64,000 nucleotides of DNA from Cognataquiflexum rubidum (GTDB taxonomy: Bacteria; Bacteroidota; Bacteroidia; Cytophagales; Cyclobacteriaceae), in contig NZ_JAKZAL010000014.1 in NCBI RefSeq assembly GCF_022538115.1, forward strand, positions 62,001-126,000, given 5' to 3'. Under the pieces are notes generated by a model. It had not been told where the DNA came from and did no database searches. It saw only the letters and a program-made list of their open reading frames with translations. The position numbers and the translations under genes were made by a program. The stretch's first letter is position 1. Each line of letters opens with the position of its first letter. This document shows positions 33,187-42,160 of the stretch, in pieces.

Positions 33187-33438
33187 TTATTTTGAAATGG
33201 GCTCTTCCTCAGACTGCAATTGCTTAAGGTAATTGGGGCAAAAGTCATATCCATTTTCCCAAGCCAATCCTCCGCCTTGTTCAATGAAGACGCCGGAAAA
33301 TTTATCATAATCCAACAATTCGGTCGAAAATCCTTTAGTTAGAAAGGGTCGAAAATTTATGGTTTTTTCTTCTCCATCATCGAACTTAATCCAAATTCTG
33401 TAATTTTGAAGGACTTTTAAATCTCTAACTCGGTCCAT
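33187..33438 (-). CDS. DUF2442 protein, second gene of the inserted cassette
   Basis: 83 residues. The pattern DRVRDLKVLQNYRIWIKFDDGEEKTINF and the acidic C-terminal end are those of DUF2442, a small domain regularly paired with DUF4160. It follows the DUF4160 gene by 7 nt on the same strand. The pair has been proposed as toxin-antitoxin-like, without a settled mechanism. It lies between the two copies of the dehydratase 3' end, so it is part of the insertion. Confidence 0.83.
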   Translation of the reverse strand: MDRVRDLKVLQNYRIWIKFDDGEEKTINFRPFLTKGFSTELLDYDKFSGVFIEQGGGLAWENGYDFCPNYLKQLQSEEEPISK

Positions 33439-33445
33439 AATTGTG

Positions 33446-33706
33446 TTAATTTAATGGTTCGATACTATCTAATTTAACAGGAACGGTTGCTTTTTCCCAA
33501 TTGTTCAATAATTCTTCTTTATGTTGTGATGCCCATTCCAACACCAAGGCATGGGCTCTTTTTGGTAAATTTCCTGCAATAACATCCAATGTTTTTATAT
33601 CGTATTCTGCATTCATGCCTTGGTATTCGGCATGAAAGTGGGGAGGATTATGGTCCTGGAAATACATTCTGATAACTATCCCATAGAATCTTGAAATTTC
33701 AGGCAT
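33446..33706 (-). CDS. DUF4160 protein, first gene of the inserted cassette
   Basis: 86 residues from ATG 33706, the family start (MPEISRFYGIVIRMY); the frame at 33724 begins with TTG and adds only a poly-Lys stretch. DUF4160 marks: FYGIVIRMYFQDHNPPHFHAEY near the N-terminus, with the conserved HFHA, and the later LEWASQHKEELLNNW. It pairs with DUF2442 downstream. The pair is thought to act as a toxin-antitoxin or stress module; the active member is not known to me. Confidence 0.85.
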   Translation of the reverse strand: MPEISRFYGIVIRMYFQDHNPPHFHAEYQGMNAEYDIKTLDVIAGNLPKRAHALVLEWASQHKEELLNNWEKATVPVKLDSIEPLN

Positions 33707-33791
33707 TTTAAATTTTTTTTTCAACCTTTAATCTAGTATTTTTTATCCTGATTACTTCCTGATTTTATAATGGAACTTTAAAAAAATAGAT

Positions 33792-33923
33792 AAAATCATC
33801 ATTGAGCCAAGCTGTGCTGTTCCCTTGGCGGCATTACTGAAAAACAAACAAAGGTTCAAGGGTCAAAAAGTAGGGATTATCCTTTCGGGAGGAAATGTGG
33901 ATTTGGGAAAATTGCCATTTTGA
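33792..33923 (+). pseudogene. Detached 3' end of the dehydratase gene (direct repeat, copy 2)
   Basis: Encodes the last 43 residues of the enzyme, in frame to its own TGA (33921-33923), with one residue change (Glu to Gln) and two silent changes relative to 33030-33161. It has no start codon or body of its own. Because the terminator lies directly after this copy, it is probably the ancestral end of the gene, displaced by the cassette. Confidence 0.88.
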
Positions 33924-33928
33924 TTTAT

Positions 33929-33955
33929 CCCCTACAAAATCAAATTTTGTAGGGG
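33929..33955. terminator. Hairpin after the detached dehydratase end
   Basis: Perfect 12-bp stem CCCCTACAAAAT / ATTTTGTAGGGG with a CAA loop, at the end of copy 2 and also at the 3' end of the convergent gene at 33964. A short T-rich tail (GTTTATAT) follows. It probably serves both directions. Confidence 0.75.
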
Positions 33956-33963
33956 AGTTTATA

Positions 33964-34761
33964 TCAATTGGAAGCTATTTTTTGGACTGAAAGCTCTAAT
34001 ATTTCCTTATTTATTCCATCCCAAAGGACTTTCCTCGCCTCAAGAGCTTCCTTTGCCGCCTGTTCTGCCTCATTCCATTTTTGAGCATCATTTCCGCAGA
34101 GTTGTTCGAGCATCCTAAGCGCAAGAGGCCCGTGGTGGTCTTCATCAAGATGAATGTGCCTGTCAAAATAATATTTCAAAGTAGAAAGTTCAGAGGGTTT
34201 TGTACTGATAAGGTCATTGACCAACCTGCGGAACATGTCCGGTATCAATTCCTCTCTTCCCAAGGTAAAGGAAGCGGCTATTTCATGGGCTTTACCCATT
34301 TTCACTACCCTGTAATTTACTTCCAAAAAATGAAGAATGTGCTCAGGCAAGTCAAGTTTCCCGACAACTTTCTCCAGCTCTTGTCCCTCTCTTAGCATGG
34401 ATATTAGGTCGGTAATTTTCTCAGTATTTGCTCCTGCTTCTTTCATGGACCGGAGGTATAACTCAAAATGGCTGCAATAGCCACCTTTGCCATCCTCATC
34501 ACTTTCTTCTGCAAGGACAATGTCATTGATCAATCTTGCAATCAAAGGATCTGATGCAGGTATCCAAGGGAGCGATGACCCGGTAAGTTTCATTTGTAAA
34601 GCCTTCAAAAGGGTCATGAAATCCCATACGGCAAATACATGATTCTCCATAAAAACCCGAAATTCATTCAGGTTTTTTATATTTCCATAAATAGGATGCT
34701 GCAATAAAACCTCTCTGTATGGGGTTATTTCATTTAAAATTCTTTGAATATTCGGATTCAT
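33964..34761 (-). CDS. DUF3050-family protein, heme-oxygenase-like fold
   Basis: 265 residues from ATG 34761. The longer frame adds 38 N-terminal residues that do not look like the family, whose members start close to NPxIQ...HPIY. The protein is all helical, with HPIYGNIKNLNEFRVFMENHVFAVWDFM near the N-terminus and the motif FDRHIHLDEDHHGPLALRML. His and Glu clusters suggest a metal or substrate pocket of the heme-oxygenase/TenA-like type. No reaction is known. Convergent with the dehydratase region. Confidence 0.8.
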   Translation of the reverse strand: MNPNIQRILNEITPYREVLLQHPIYGNIKNLNEFRVFMENHVFAVWDFMTLLKALQMKLTGSSLPWIPASDPLIARLINDIVLAEESDEDGKGGYCSHFELYLRSMKEAGANTEKITDLISMLREGQELEKVVGKLDLPEHILHFLEVNYRVVKMGKAHEIAASFTLGREELIPDMFRRLVNDLISTKPSELSTLKYYFDRHIHLDEDHHGPLALRMLEQLCGNDAQKWNEAEQAAKEALEARKVLWDGINKEILELSVQKIASN

Positions 34762-34990
34762 AAGTACGTTTTTAAACAAATTAAATACTCCATCATAACA
34801 TGATTTTGTATTAAATCGATTTGAAAAACGCGCAAAATCTTCTTCAAATGAATTAAATAGTAAATAAAAAGACATTGGTAACCAAGGAATTTTTTAAGCT
34901 AAAATGATGACCCCTCAATATATCCATAATAAAAACTCACAATTAAGACAACTGACTACAGGTTTATCTTGACTTCATCTCATATGAAAC

Positions 34991-35503
34991 TCAATGTTGA
35001 TGTCCACCTTCGCCATGCACATGACCATGGTCGATCTCCTCTGGTGAAGCATCCCTGACGGTTACTATTTCTCCTTCAAAGTAGAGATCCAATCCCGCCA
35101 ACGGTGAATTGAAATCCATATGGACTCCTTTATAATCAATTTTGGTGATTTCTCCTCTCAGCTGATTGCCTTGGTCATCTTGCATCGGGACTACTTGGCC
35201 GACACGGAGTGAACTCTTGGCTTTTTTGCCGTCTTCCTTAAAGTTAGCTTTTGGGACGATCACTTTTTTGCTTTCATCATAATCACCATATCCATGTTCG
35301 AAATCTATAAAAACCTCAAACTTATCTCCGGCTTCTTTTCCTTCAAAAACAGCTTCCAAAGCCGGAAGTACGTGACCTGTGCCAAAAAGAAAATGAAAGG
35401 CCTGCTCTTTCTTGACACTTTCAAAATGTTCCTTCCCGTTTTCCCCGTCGTCGACATGCAGCTCATAGCTGATGCTCACAACTTTGTTTTTCTCTATTTT
35501 CAT
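34991..35503 (-). CDS. slyD: SlyD-like FKBP peptidyl-prolyl isomerase
   Basis: 170 residues from ATG 35503 (the frame at 35521 begins with TTG and adds six non-family residues). The FKBP domain starts KIEKNKVVSISYELH. The FKBP core holds FLFGTGHVLPALEAVFEGKEAGDKFEV, with an insert-in-flap (IF) chaperone domain following FIDFEHGYGDY. The C-terminus is His-rich (HGHVHGEGGHQH), as in SlyD, where it binds nickel. The protein acts as a chaperone and prolyl isomerase in the cytosol. Confidence 0.9.
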   Translation of the reverse strand: MKIEKNKVVSISYELHVDDGENGKEHFESVKKEQAFHFLFGTGHVLPALEAVFEGKEAGDKFEVFIDFEHGYGDYDESKKVIVPKANFKEDGKKAKSSLRVGQVVPMQDDQGNQLRGEITKIDYKGVHMDFNSPLAGLDLYFEGEIVTVRDASPEEIDHGHVHGEGGHQH

Positions 35504-35622
35504 GATATTGTTGGTTGACAATTTTTTTCAAATTAAGCCAAAATTGAAGAAACGAGTTCAGCAAAAAGGGGAAATCATTGGATTTCATTTCTACCTTTAT
35601 TGGGTTGTGAAAACTAGAAATT

Positions 35623-36207
35623 ATGAAGTGGATAAGATTTTCAAATGAAAAAACCGATTTTCTAGTAAAGAACATCCTGAAAGGCTTTTTCTTTTTGGCA
35701 GTATTGGTTCTGATTTTTTATCTTCTGAGAAAGGGGACAACAGAGGAGGATCGAATGCTTTGGTTTGGTTCGATATACAATAATCCCATGTTGGTATTGG
35801 CAGTCTTTGTCGGATCGGAGATAATATTCGGTATCATCCCTCCTGAGATTTTTATGCTATGGTCGATGGAAACCGGGTATTTAGGGCCCTATTTTCTAAG
35901 TATAGGCACACTTTCACTGATCTCTTATGCGGCTGGATTTCTGAATTTTACGATTGGAAAGTTCCTCAAAGGGAAAGTCTCCTGGCTAAATGGAGATAAC
36001 AAATACCTGAAGAAATACCACAAAATGTTTGACCAATATGGCGGCTATCTCGTGATCGTAGCGTCCGTCACACCGATACCATTTTCCGCTGTAGCATTGC
36101 TTGCTGGTGCAGGTGGACTTGACAAGACAAAATACCTCCTCAACAGCCTTTTTAGAATCCTGAGGTATTTTGTCTATGCCTATATACTTTGGCAGATTGA
36201 GGTCTAA
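35623..36207 (+). CDS. VTT-domain (DedA/TVP38-like) membrane protein
   Basis: 194 residues. Several hydrophobic segments are seen (about 21-36, 52-72, 82-105, 140-160 and 170-190). The family block is IIPPEIFMLWSM near residue 71, followed by FLNFTIGKFLKGK and ITPIPFSAVALLAGAGG, the re-entrant VTT loop (seen as SVTPIPFSAVALLAGAG). VTT proteins are thought to move lipids or ions across membranes. Not in an obvious operon; uvrA starts 50 nt later with its own promoter. Confidence 0.85.
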   Translation: MKWIRFSNEKTDFLVKNILKGFFFLAVLVLIFYLLRKGTTEEDRMLWFGSIYNNPMLVLAVFVGSEIIFGIIPPEIFMLWSMETGYLGPYFLSIGTLSLISYAAGFLNFTIGKFLKGKVSWLNGDNKYLKKYHKMFDQYGGYLVIVASVTPIPFSAVALLAGAGGLDKTKYLLNSLFRILRYFVYAYILWQIEV

Positions 36208-36225
36208 ACTTTCCAACAAATTACC

Positions 36226-36252
36226 TTTTGAGCTGTTGTTTGGGTAACTTTG
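36226..36252 (+). promoter_or_regulatory. Promoter of uvrA
   Basis: TTTTG at 36226-36230 and TAACTTTG at 36245-36252, with a short 14-nt spacer. The ATG at 36258 follows 5 nt after the -7 box, the same spacing as in front of the glycyl-tRNA synthetase gene, which suggests a leaderless transcript. Confidence 0.5.
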
Positions 36253-36257
36253 CATTT

Positions 36258-39074
36258 ATGAGTGTAAGCACCGAATTTCAATCTCCTTCCATAGAAAACC
36301 TTGATCCCAAGGAATTCATCATCATCAAAAACGCTAAGGTAAATAACCTCAAAAGCCTGAGCGTCGCCATTCCGAGAAATAAACTTGTGGTAATCACCGG
36401 ACTTTCCGGTTCGGGAAAATCCTCCCTGGCATTTGACACACTCTTTGCCGAAGGCCAAAGAATGTATGTCGAAAGTCTGAGCTCGTATGCCCGTCAGTTT
36501 CTCGGCAGAATGGAAAAACCGGATGTGGAATACATCAAAGGTGTCTCCCCGGCCATCGCCATCCAACAGAAAGCAAGTACTAAAAATCCCCGGTCTACAG
36601 TAGGTACGACCACTGAAATCTACGATTACCTCAAGCTATTATTCAGTAGAATAGGAAAGACAATCTCCCCTGTCAGCGGCGAAGAAGTCAAACACCAAAC
36701 AGTAACTGATGTGGTGGATTTCATCAACAGATTTGAAGATGGAGAAAAAGTAATGATCTCTTGCCCGCTACAGCTGATGAATGGAAGAACGATGCTGAAG
36801 GAGTTGGAATTGCTCCTACAAAAAGGCTTCTCCCGGGTATTGGTGAATGGAGATGCATTCTTTGTAGAGGATATGGTTGCCGAAAAAAATGTTCCCAAAG
36901 GCACTTATGAAATTCTGATAGACAGGGTTTCCATCCAAAAGGAAGACGAGGACAATCAATTTAGGATCGCAGATTCGGTGCAGACGGCTTTTTATGAAGG
37001 CCATGGGGAATGTACCGTAACCTTACCCGGAAAGGAAAAGAAAACGTTCACCGATCGTTTTGAATTGGATGGAATGAGTTTTGAGCTTCCATCAGTCAAT
37101 TTTTTTAGCTTCAACAATCCCTATGGAGCATGCAAAAGATGTGAAGGCTTTGGGTCTGTCCTCGGACTTGATCCGGATCTGATCATCCCTGACAAAAGTC
37201 TTTCTGTCTATGAAGGGGCAATCGCTCCTTGGAGAGGTGAGAGTTCAGGCAAATGGCTGGAACCCTTGGTAAAAAAAGGAATCTACTTTGATTTTCCCAT
37301 CCACCGAGCCTATGAAGATTTGGATGAAGCGCAAAAAGAACTCATTTGGACAGGGAATTCCTACTTCCAAGGTCTCAATGACTTTTTTGCAGATTTGGAA
37401 ACCAAAACACATAAAATCCAATACCGCGTCATGCTTTCCAGGTTCAGGGGCAAAACCACCTGTCCGGATTGTAGAGGGACAAGACTGAGAAAAGATGCTT
37501 CTTTTGTCAAAATCAATGGAAAGTCCATCACCGATATTGTGTTGCTCCCGATCGAGAAGGCCTTTGATTTTTTCAAAAATATTGAGTTGACGGAGGCTGA
37601 ACATAAAGTTGCCAACAGATTGCTCAAAGAAATCATCAACAGGTTAGAATACATCGACAAAGTAGGGTTGGGGTATCTGACATTAAACCGTCTCACTTCC
37701 TCACTTTCAGGTGGGGAATACCAAAGAATCAAATTGGCAACATCATTGGGTTCGGCATTGGTTGGCTCGATGTATATCCTTGACGAACCGAGTATCGGCC
37801 TTCATCCTAGGGACACGGATAGGTTGATTGAGGTGTTGAAAGCCCTGAGGGATATGGGAAATACTGTGATCGTGGTGGAGCACGAGGAGAAAGTCATGAA
37901 GGCAGCGGATCAAATCATCGATATCGGACCGGATGCAGGTGTTTTGGGTGGGGAGTTGGTTTTTCAGGGAGACCTGACCGAGCTGATGATCAAGGGAAAT
38001 ACCTATACCGCCCGCTATTTGAAAGGCGAAGAAAAAATCCAAAATAAGGCCCAGAACCGAAAGTTCAGGGATACGATTATCGTAAAAGGTGCAAGAGAAA
38101 ACAACCTCAAAAACCTGACTGTCAAATTCCCATTGAACACCCTGACCTGCGTCACGGGTGTCAGCGGATCAGGTAAATCCACCTTGATCAAAAAGGTTTT
38201 ATATCCTGCTCTCGGAAAAACATTGGGAACCGTCATCGATGAAACAGGCAAGTTTGACAAATTGGATGGCAGTTATAAAAAGATTACACAGATTGAATTT
38301 GTCGACCAAAATCCCATAGGCAAATCCTCTAGATCCAATCCGGTCACTTATGTAAAAGCCTACGATGCGATCAGAACTTTGTATTCCGACCAGACTTTGG
38401 CCAAGCAAAGAGGATACAAACCGGCATTCTTTTCCTTCAATGTGGATGGCGGACGATGCGAGGCTTGTCAGGGCGAAGGAACTGTGACCGTTGAGATGCA
38501 GTTTATGGCGGACATTCATCTGACATGCGAATCCTGCAAAGGAAAACGCTTTAAAAATGAAATCCTCGATATCAAATACCATGACAAAGATATCGCCGAT
38601 GTGTTGGACATGACCATCGATGAGGCTATGGAATTTTTCAAAGGAAAATCCCAAATCATCAACAAACTCCAACCCCTGCAGGAAGTTGGATTGGGATATA
38701 TAGGAATGGGACAATCTTCCAATACACTTTCCGGAGGTGAAGCCCAAAGGGTCAAACTCGCTTCTTTCCTTGGAAAAGGAGGCACCAAACCCGGAGACCA
38801 TGTCCTGTTTATTTTTGATGAACCAACGACCGGATTGCATTTTCACGACATCCGAAAGCTCCTCCATTCGATCAATGCCCTGATAGACCAAGGTCACTCG
38901 GTTATTATCATTGAGCACAATACCGAAGTGATCAAAGCAGCCGACTGGGTCATCGATTTGGGACCTGAGGGTGGAGAAAAAGGGGGATATGTAACTTTTG
39001 AGGGAACCCCGGAATCCTTGATGGAAACAGAAGGAAATTACACAGGCAAATACCTGAGGGAGTCATTTATGTAG
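36258..39074 (+). CDS. uvrA: UvrABC nucleotide-excision repair protein A
   Basis: 938 residues. UvrA is a dimeric ABC ATPase that finds bulky DNA lesions and loads UvrB. First Walker A is GLSGSGKSS (residues 48-56), second GVSGSGKST near residue 634; ABC signatures LSGGEYQR and LSGGEAQR; Walker [12 protein letters not shown] and [11 protein letters not shown]. The C-terminal zinc finger CEACQGEG...CESCKGKRF is complete, and an earlier CKRC...CPDC set is present. I chose ATG 36258, as the frame at 36228 would start inside the promoter. Confidence 0.96.
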   Translation: MSVSTEFQSPSIENLDPKEFIIIKNAKVNNLKSLSVAIPRNKLVVITGLSGSGKSSLAFDTLFAEGQRMYVESLSSYARQFLGRMEKPDVEYIKGVSPAIAIQQKASTKNPRSTVGTTTEIYDYLKLLFSRIGKTISPVSGEEVKHQTVTDVVDFINRFEDGEKVMISCPLQLMNGRTMLKELELLLQKGFSRVLVNGDAFFVEDMVAEKNVPKGTYEILIDRVSIQKEDEDNQFRIADSVQTAFYEGHGECTVTLPGKEKKTFTDRFELDGMSFELPSVNFFSFNNPYGACKRCEGFGSVLGLDPDLIIPDKSLSVYEGAIAPWRGESSGKWLEPLVKKGIYFDFPIHRAYEDLDEAQKELIWTGNSYFQGLNDFFADLETKTHKIQYRVMLSRFRGKTTCPDCRGTRLRKDASFVKINGKSITDIVLLPIEKAFDFFKNIELTEAEHKVANRLLKEIINRLEYIDKVGLGYLTLNRLTSSLSGGEYQRIKLATSLGSALVGSMYILDEPSIGLHPRDTDRLIEVLKALRDMGNTVIVVEHEEKVMKAADQIIDIGPDAGVLGGELVFQGDLTELMIKGNTYTARYLKGEEKIQNKAQNRKFRDTIIVKGARENNLKNLTVKFPLNTLTCVTGVSGSGKSTLIKKVLYPALGKTLGTVIDETGKFDKLDGSYKKITQIEFVDQNPIGKSSRSNPVTYVKAYDAIRTLYSDQTLAKQRGYKPAFFSFNVDGGRCEACQGEGTVTVEMQFMADIHLTCESCKGKRFKNEILDIKYHDKDIADVLDMTIDEAMEFFKGKSQIINKLQPLQEVGLGYIGMGQSSNTLSGGEAQRVKLASFLGKGGTKPGDHVLFIFDEPTTGLHFHDIRKLLHSINALIDQGHSVIIIEHNTEVIKAADWVIDLGPEGGEKGGYVTFEGTPESLMETEGNYTGKYLRESFM

Positions 39075-39102
39075 AAAAAGTCCTTTAAATTCTCTAAAAA
39101 CT

Positions 39103-39181
39103 CCGTCATTCTGAACCGAAGCTTGCGGAGGTGAAGAATCTCTTTAATCTTTGAGACTCTTCACTTTGTTCAGAGTGACGG
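39103..39181. repeat. Dispersed palindromic repeat (CGTCATTCTGAAC type)
   Basis: A nested inverted repeat: CCGTCATTCTGAAC (39103-39116) pairs with GTTCAGAGTGACGG (39168-39181), and GTGAAGAATCTC (39131-39142) pairs with GAGACTCTTCAC (39153-39164), each with one mismatch. This sequence type is scattered through many Bacteroidota genomes. Here it sits between two convergent genes, where it may act as a terminator. Confidence 0.75.
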
Positions 39182-39186
39182 ATAGG

Positions 39187-39609
39187 CTATTTCGCAAATA
39201 TCTGACTTTCGTCCTGAAAGGATTTGAACTCCAAAGCATTGCCACAGGGATCCAAAAAGAACATGGTGGCCTGCTCGCCTACCTCTCCTTTGAACCTGAT
39301 ATAAGGTTCAATCACAAATTCGATCCCGTAGTCACGCAGCTTATCTGCCAATGAATGCCATTCTTCCCAAGGTAGGATTACCCCAAAATGTCTGACAGGC
39401 ACATTTTTTCCATCTACTTCATTGGCTTTGGCCATTGAAAGCTCCTCAGGCTTGATATGGGCAGAAAGCTGATGACCAAAGAAATTGAAATCTATCCATT
39501 TGTCGGTACTTCTCCCGATATCACAACCCAATAAATCTCCATAAAACTGACGTGTTTCCTCGATGTCCCTGATAGGAAATGCAAGGTGAAAAGGCTTGAA
39601 TTGACCCAT
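39187..39609 (-). CDS. VOC-family (glyoxalase/bleomycin resistance-like) protein
   Basis: 140 residues. The N-terminal module starts [23 protein letters not shown], with the metal-ligand His, and the second module has [20 protein letters not shown], then [15 protein letters not shown] with the terminal Glu ligand. This is the usual betaalphabetabetabeta pair of VOC proteins, which bind a divalent metal. Members isomerise, cleave or sequester small molecules; the substrate here is unknown. Single gene. Confidence 0.88.
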   Translation of the reverse strand: MGQFKPFHLAFPIRDIEETRQFYGDLLGCDIGRSTDKWIDFNFFGHQLSAHIKPEELSMAKANEVDGKNVPVRHFGVILPWEEWHSLADKLRDYGIEFVIEPYIRFKGEVGEQATMFFLDPCGNALEFKSFQDESQIFAK

Positions 39610-39673
39610 AATTGCTTAATTTCGTTTTTCGAAATAGAAAAGTAGCATTCATTTTTCATAATTAATTTAAACC

Positions 39674-40582
39674 ATGAGCAAAAAAACAGTTTCATTGGTA
39701 CTTTCAAGTGGTGGAGCTAGGGGAATGGCACATATCGGTGTCATAGAAGCGCTTGAAGAATCAGGATATGAGATTGTATCAATCGCAGGATGCTCAGCCG
39801 GGGCCCTGATCGGAGGCATGTATGCAAGTGGCAATCTGCCCAAATTCAAAGACTGGATCTGTAATCTGGACAAGATAGATGTGTTCTCCTTGATGGATTT
39901 TACACTTTCAAGCAAAGGGTTTATCAAAGGTGACAAAGTTTTTGCAGCGCTTAAAAAAATCATTGAAGACAGACCGATTGAGGACCTGGACATTCCTTTT
40001 GTATGCACAGCGGTCGAAATCCCCGTCGGGAAAGAGCATATTTTTCGAAAAGGAAGCATGTATTCAGCCATCCGTGCGTCTGCCTCGATTCCGACTGCTT
40101 TTACACCTGCAAAAATCCATGGCAAAGAGTACATTGACGGAAGTATCCTGAATCCCATTCCGTTGAACCTTATTCCCAAAGAGAAAATTGCTGACTTGGT
40201 TTTTGCGGTTGACCTGAACGGACCCAAAACGGCTTTTGTAGAAAACTTGAAAGAAAAGGAGAAAAAAGAAAGTGATATTTCTAAAGTTAAGCTGCCCAAT
40301 TGGTTGACAGAATACCGACAAAAGTTCTCCACCTATTTTTCTTCCAATGAGAAAGAGGAAAAAATTAAAGGAATGAGTTCTTTGGATCTCCTCAATTATT
40401 CCTTTGACATGCTTCAGGATAAGCTTTCGGAGTTGGTTCTCGAAAAATATCAAGTCGATATCATCGTGGAGATTTCAAGGACTCAAGCAGGAACCTTGGA
40501 GTTTCATCGCGCTGCGGAATTGATCGAAATAGGTAAGCAAAAAGCCTTGGCTGCCATAAATAAATACGAAAATGGACATTAA
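39674..40582 (+). CDS. Patatin-like phospholipase (RssA/NTE-type)
   Basis: 302 residues with no signal peptide. The oxyanion hole is SSGGARGMAHIG (residues 11-22), the nucleophile Ser41 lies in GCSAG (GxSxG), and the second catalytic residue Asp155 lies in DGS, where most members have DGG or DGA. The enzyme should hydrolyse acyl esters of membrane lipids from the cytosolic side. The charged region near residues 195-240 is outside the patatin core. It overlaps the following methyltransferase gene by 11 nt. Confidence 0.9.
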   Translation: MSKKTVSLVLSSGGARGMAHIGVIEALEESGYEIVSIAGCSAGALIGGMYASGNLPKFKDWICNLDKIDVFSLMDFTLSSKGFIKGDKVFAALKKIIEDRPIEDLDIPFVCTAVEIPVGKEHIFRKGSMYSAIRASASIPTAFTPAKIHGKEYIDGSILNPIPLNLIPKEKIADLVFAVDLNGPKTAFVENLKEKEKKESDISKVKLPNWLTEYRQKFSTYFSSNEKEEKIKGMSSLDLLNYSFDMLQDKLSELVLEKYQVDIIVEISRTQAGTLEFHRAAELIEIGKQKALAAINKYENGH

Positions 40583-41189
40583 ATCCCTCAATCAATTATT
40601 AGGTAATATTGATATTTACCTGCTGGACCAGATTCTCAAAGGGAGATTTGACAAGGAAATGAAAATCCTTGATGCCGGTTGCGGAGAGGGGAGAAATACG
40701 GTCTATTTTCTGCATGAAGGCTACCAAATATTCGGAGCCGACAGCAATCCAATTGCCATTCAGATGGCAAGGATTTATGCACAGACCATCCAAAAAGAGT
40801 ATGATGTGTACCGCTTTCAGACTTCATTGATTGAAAATATGCCTTTTCATCAGGGAGCTTTTGATGTTGTGATCAGCTCTGCAGTATTGCATTTTGCCAA
40901 AGACGAAAATCAGTTTCTTAAGATGGTGGATGAAATGATGCGGGTGCTGAAGCCCGGAGGAATCTTCTTCCTTAGGATGACCACAAGTCAGGGTAATATG
41001 AAGGAAAAATCTCCACACTTGGGAGATGGTGTTTATTTATTGCCTGATGGGTCTGAGCGGTTTCTTTTTACAGATGAATTGGAAAAACTTATTGTTTCTA
41101 AATATGGGTTAAAATACCTCGAACCGGCAAAAAGTGTCTTGGTACACTGCCAAAGGTCAATGGGTGTTTTTGTTTGGGAAAAAGGCTGA
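40572..41189 (+). CDS. Class I SAM-dependent methyltransferase
   Basis: 205 residues. Motif I is LDAGCGEGRNT (residues 33-43), followed by the acidic GADSNPIA (motif II). The methyltransferase-11 type core continues with FDVVISSAVLHFAKDENQF and MRVLKPGGIFFLRM. The substrate is unknown. The 11-nt overlap with the patatin gene suggests coupled synthesis and possibly a shared lipid context, which is inference. Confidence 0.9.
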   Translation: MDIKSLNQLLGNIDIYLLDQILKGRFDKEMKILDAGCGEGRNTVYFLHEGYQIFGADSNPIAIQMARIYAQTIQKEYDVYRFQTSLIENMPFHQGAFDVVISSAVLHFAKDENQFLKMVDEMMRVLKPGGIFFLRMTTSQGNMKEKSPHLGDGVYLLPDGSERFLFTDELEKLIVSKYGLKYLEPAKSVLVHCQRSMGVFVWEKG

Positions 41190-41302
41190 CAGACTTCTTT
41201 TTTTAAATCTGTTGATTTTCATATATTTATTAGGATTCCTTATATGCTATAAACCAATCCGGTTAATGGTATGGTCATTCTGATTCATTATTTACTTATC
41301 AT

Positions 41303-41773
41303 ATGAAAATCACAACTTTCAATCGTTCATTTTTTCTCATTTACTTAGGGCTAATTATTTCTATATCGGGTTGTAAAATTACGCTGGTACCCAGTTATGA
41401 TGCGCAGATCAAGGAGCAGATTGAAAGTACCTCGAAAGAAATCGATCGGTTCTACCTCACCATGATGGACAAGACTACCAATTCCGAAGGAGGCCGCTCT
41501 TATGAGCAATTTAGAGAGGGTTACATCAACATTGAGGTTGAATTGCTTTCACTTCTGAAAAAGAACAGGGTAAGACCACTCAATACCCACTCCACTCGGA
41601 TCGGTGAAATCACGCTGGAGCTTTGGAGAAAATACAAACAAGAACACAAAGAAGACAATGCCATCCCAGATGGACTTATCAAATTAAATATGTTGGCAAT
41701 GAGCGACCTCTTCTATGCCATGCTTATCGCTGAGAAGGGAAAGGAACTTGCTGAAAATCCACCAGCTAACTAA
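41303..41773 (+). CDS. Lipoprotein of unknown function, first gene of the FHIPEP locus
   Basis: 156 residues. The N-terminal hydrophobic stretch and lipobox ISGC put a lipidated Cys at position 24, so the protein should be anchored on the periplasmic side of a membrane. The rest is helical and charged (EQIESTSKEIDRFYLTMM..., ELLSLLKKNRV). No family is recognised. It precedes the 108-residue gene by 6 nt and is probably the first gene of a four-gene operon. Confidence 0.68.
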   Translation: MKITTFNRSFFLIYLGLIISISGCKITLVPSYDAQIKEQIESTSKEIDRFYLTMMDKTTNSEGGRSYEQFREGYINIEVELLSLLKKNRVRPLNTHSTRIGEITLELWRKYKQEHKEDNAIPDGLIKLNMLAMSDLFYAMLIAEKGKELAENPPAN

Positions 41774-41779
41774 AAGACT

Positions 41780-42106
41780 ATGAATTTTGATATCAATGAA
41801 GTTTTGTTTCAGATGGTCGGAGCGATCAAACAAAATGTAGGTGAAAATTGGGATGAAGTAAGAAATCCTGCCAATGTCTTTCTCCAAAACCGCAAAGAGC
41901 GGCTGGCATTATTGGCAGAACTTCTGATCAGTAAAGAAATAACCCAAGAAAGATTTGATTCCAGGATGGAGGATGAAAAACTGATTGCAGAAGCACATTT
42001 TCATGCTATAGCGGTGATTTCCAAAGCCATCGCGCAGCGCGCCGCAAATGCTGCTATTGACATTTTTCAAAAAGCAGTGAAAACAGCATTAAATGTAGCG
42101 AACTGA
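41780..42106 (+). CDS. Small helical protein of unknown function, FHIPEP locus
   Basis: 108 residues, all predicted helix, with an Ala-rich C-terminal region (KAIAQRAANAAIDIFQKAVKT cut short of its end) and no TM segment or signal peptide. It is in the same direction as, and 6 nt after, the lipoprotein gene and 54 nt before the 1664-residue gene. Function unknown; the size and charge would suit a chaperone or adaptor, but the sequence does not show it. Confidence 0.62.
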   Translation: MNFDINEVLFQMVGAIKQNVGENWDEVRNPANVFLQNRKERLALLAELLISKEITQERFDSRMEDEKLIAEAHFHAIAVISKAIAQRAANAAIDIFQKAVKTALNVAN

Positions 42107-42160
42107 TATTGCCTTATAAAATTGGACCTCCCTTTTTCAAAAATCTGATTTTTATTCTTT

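Noticed and set aside
38199-38918. 239-codon minus-strand frame inside uvrA
   Set aside because: Antisense shadow over the second ATPase domain of UvrA.
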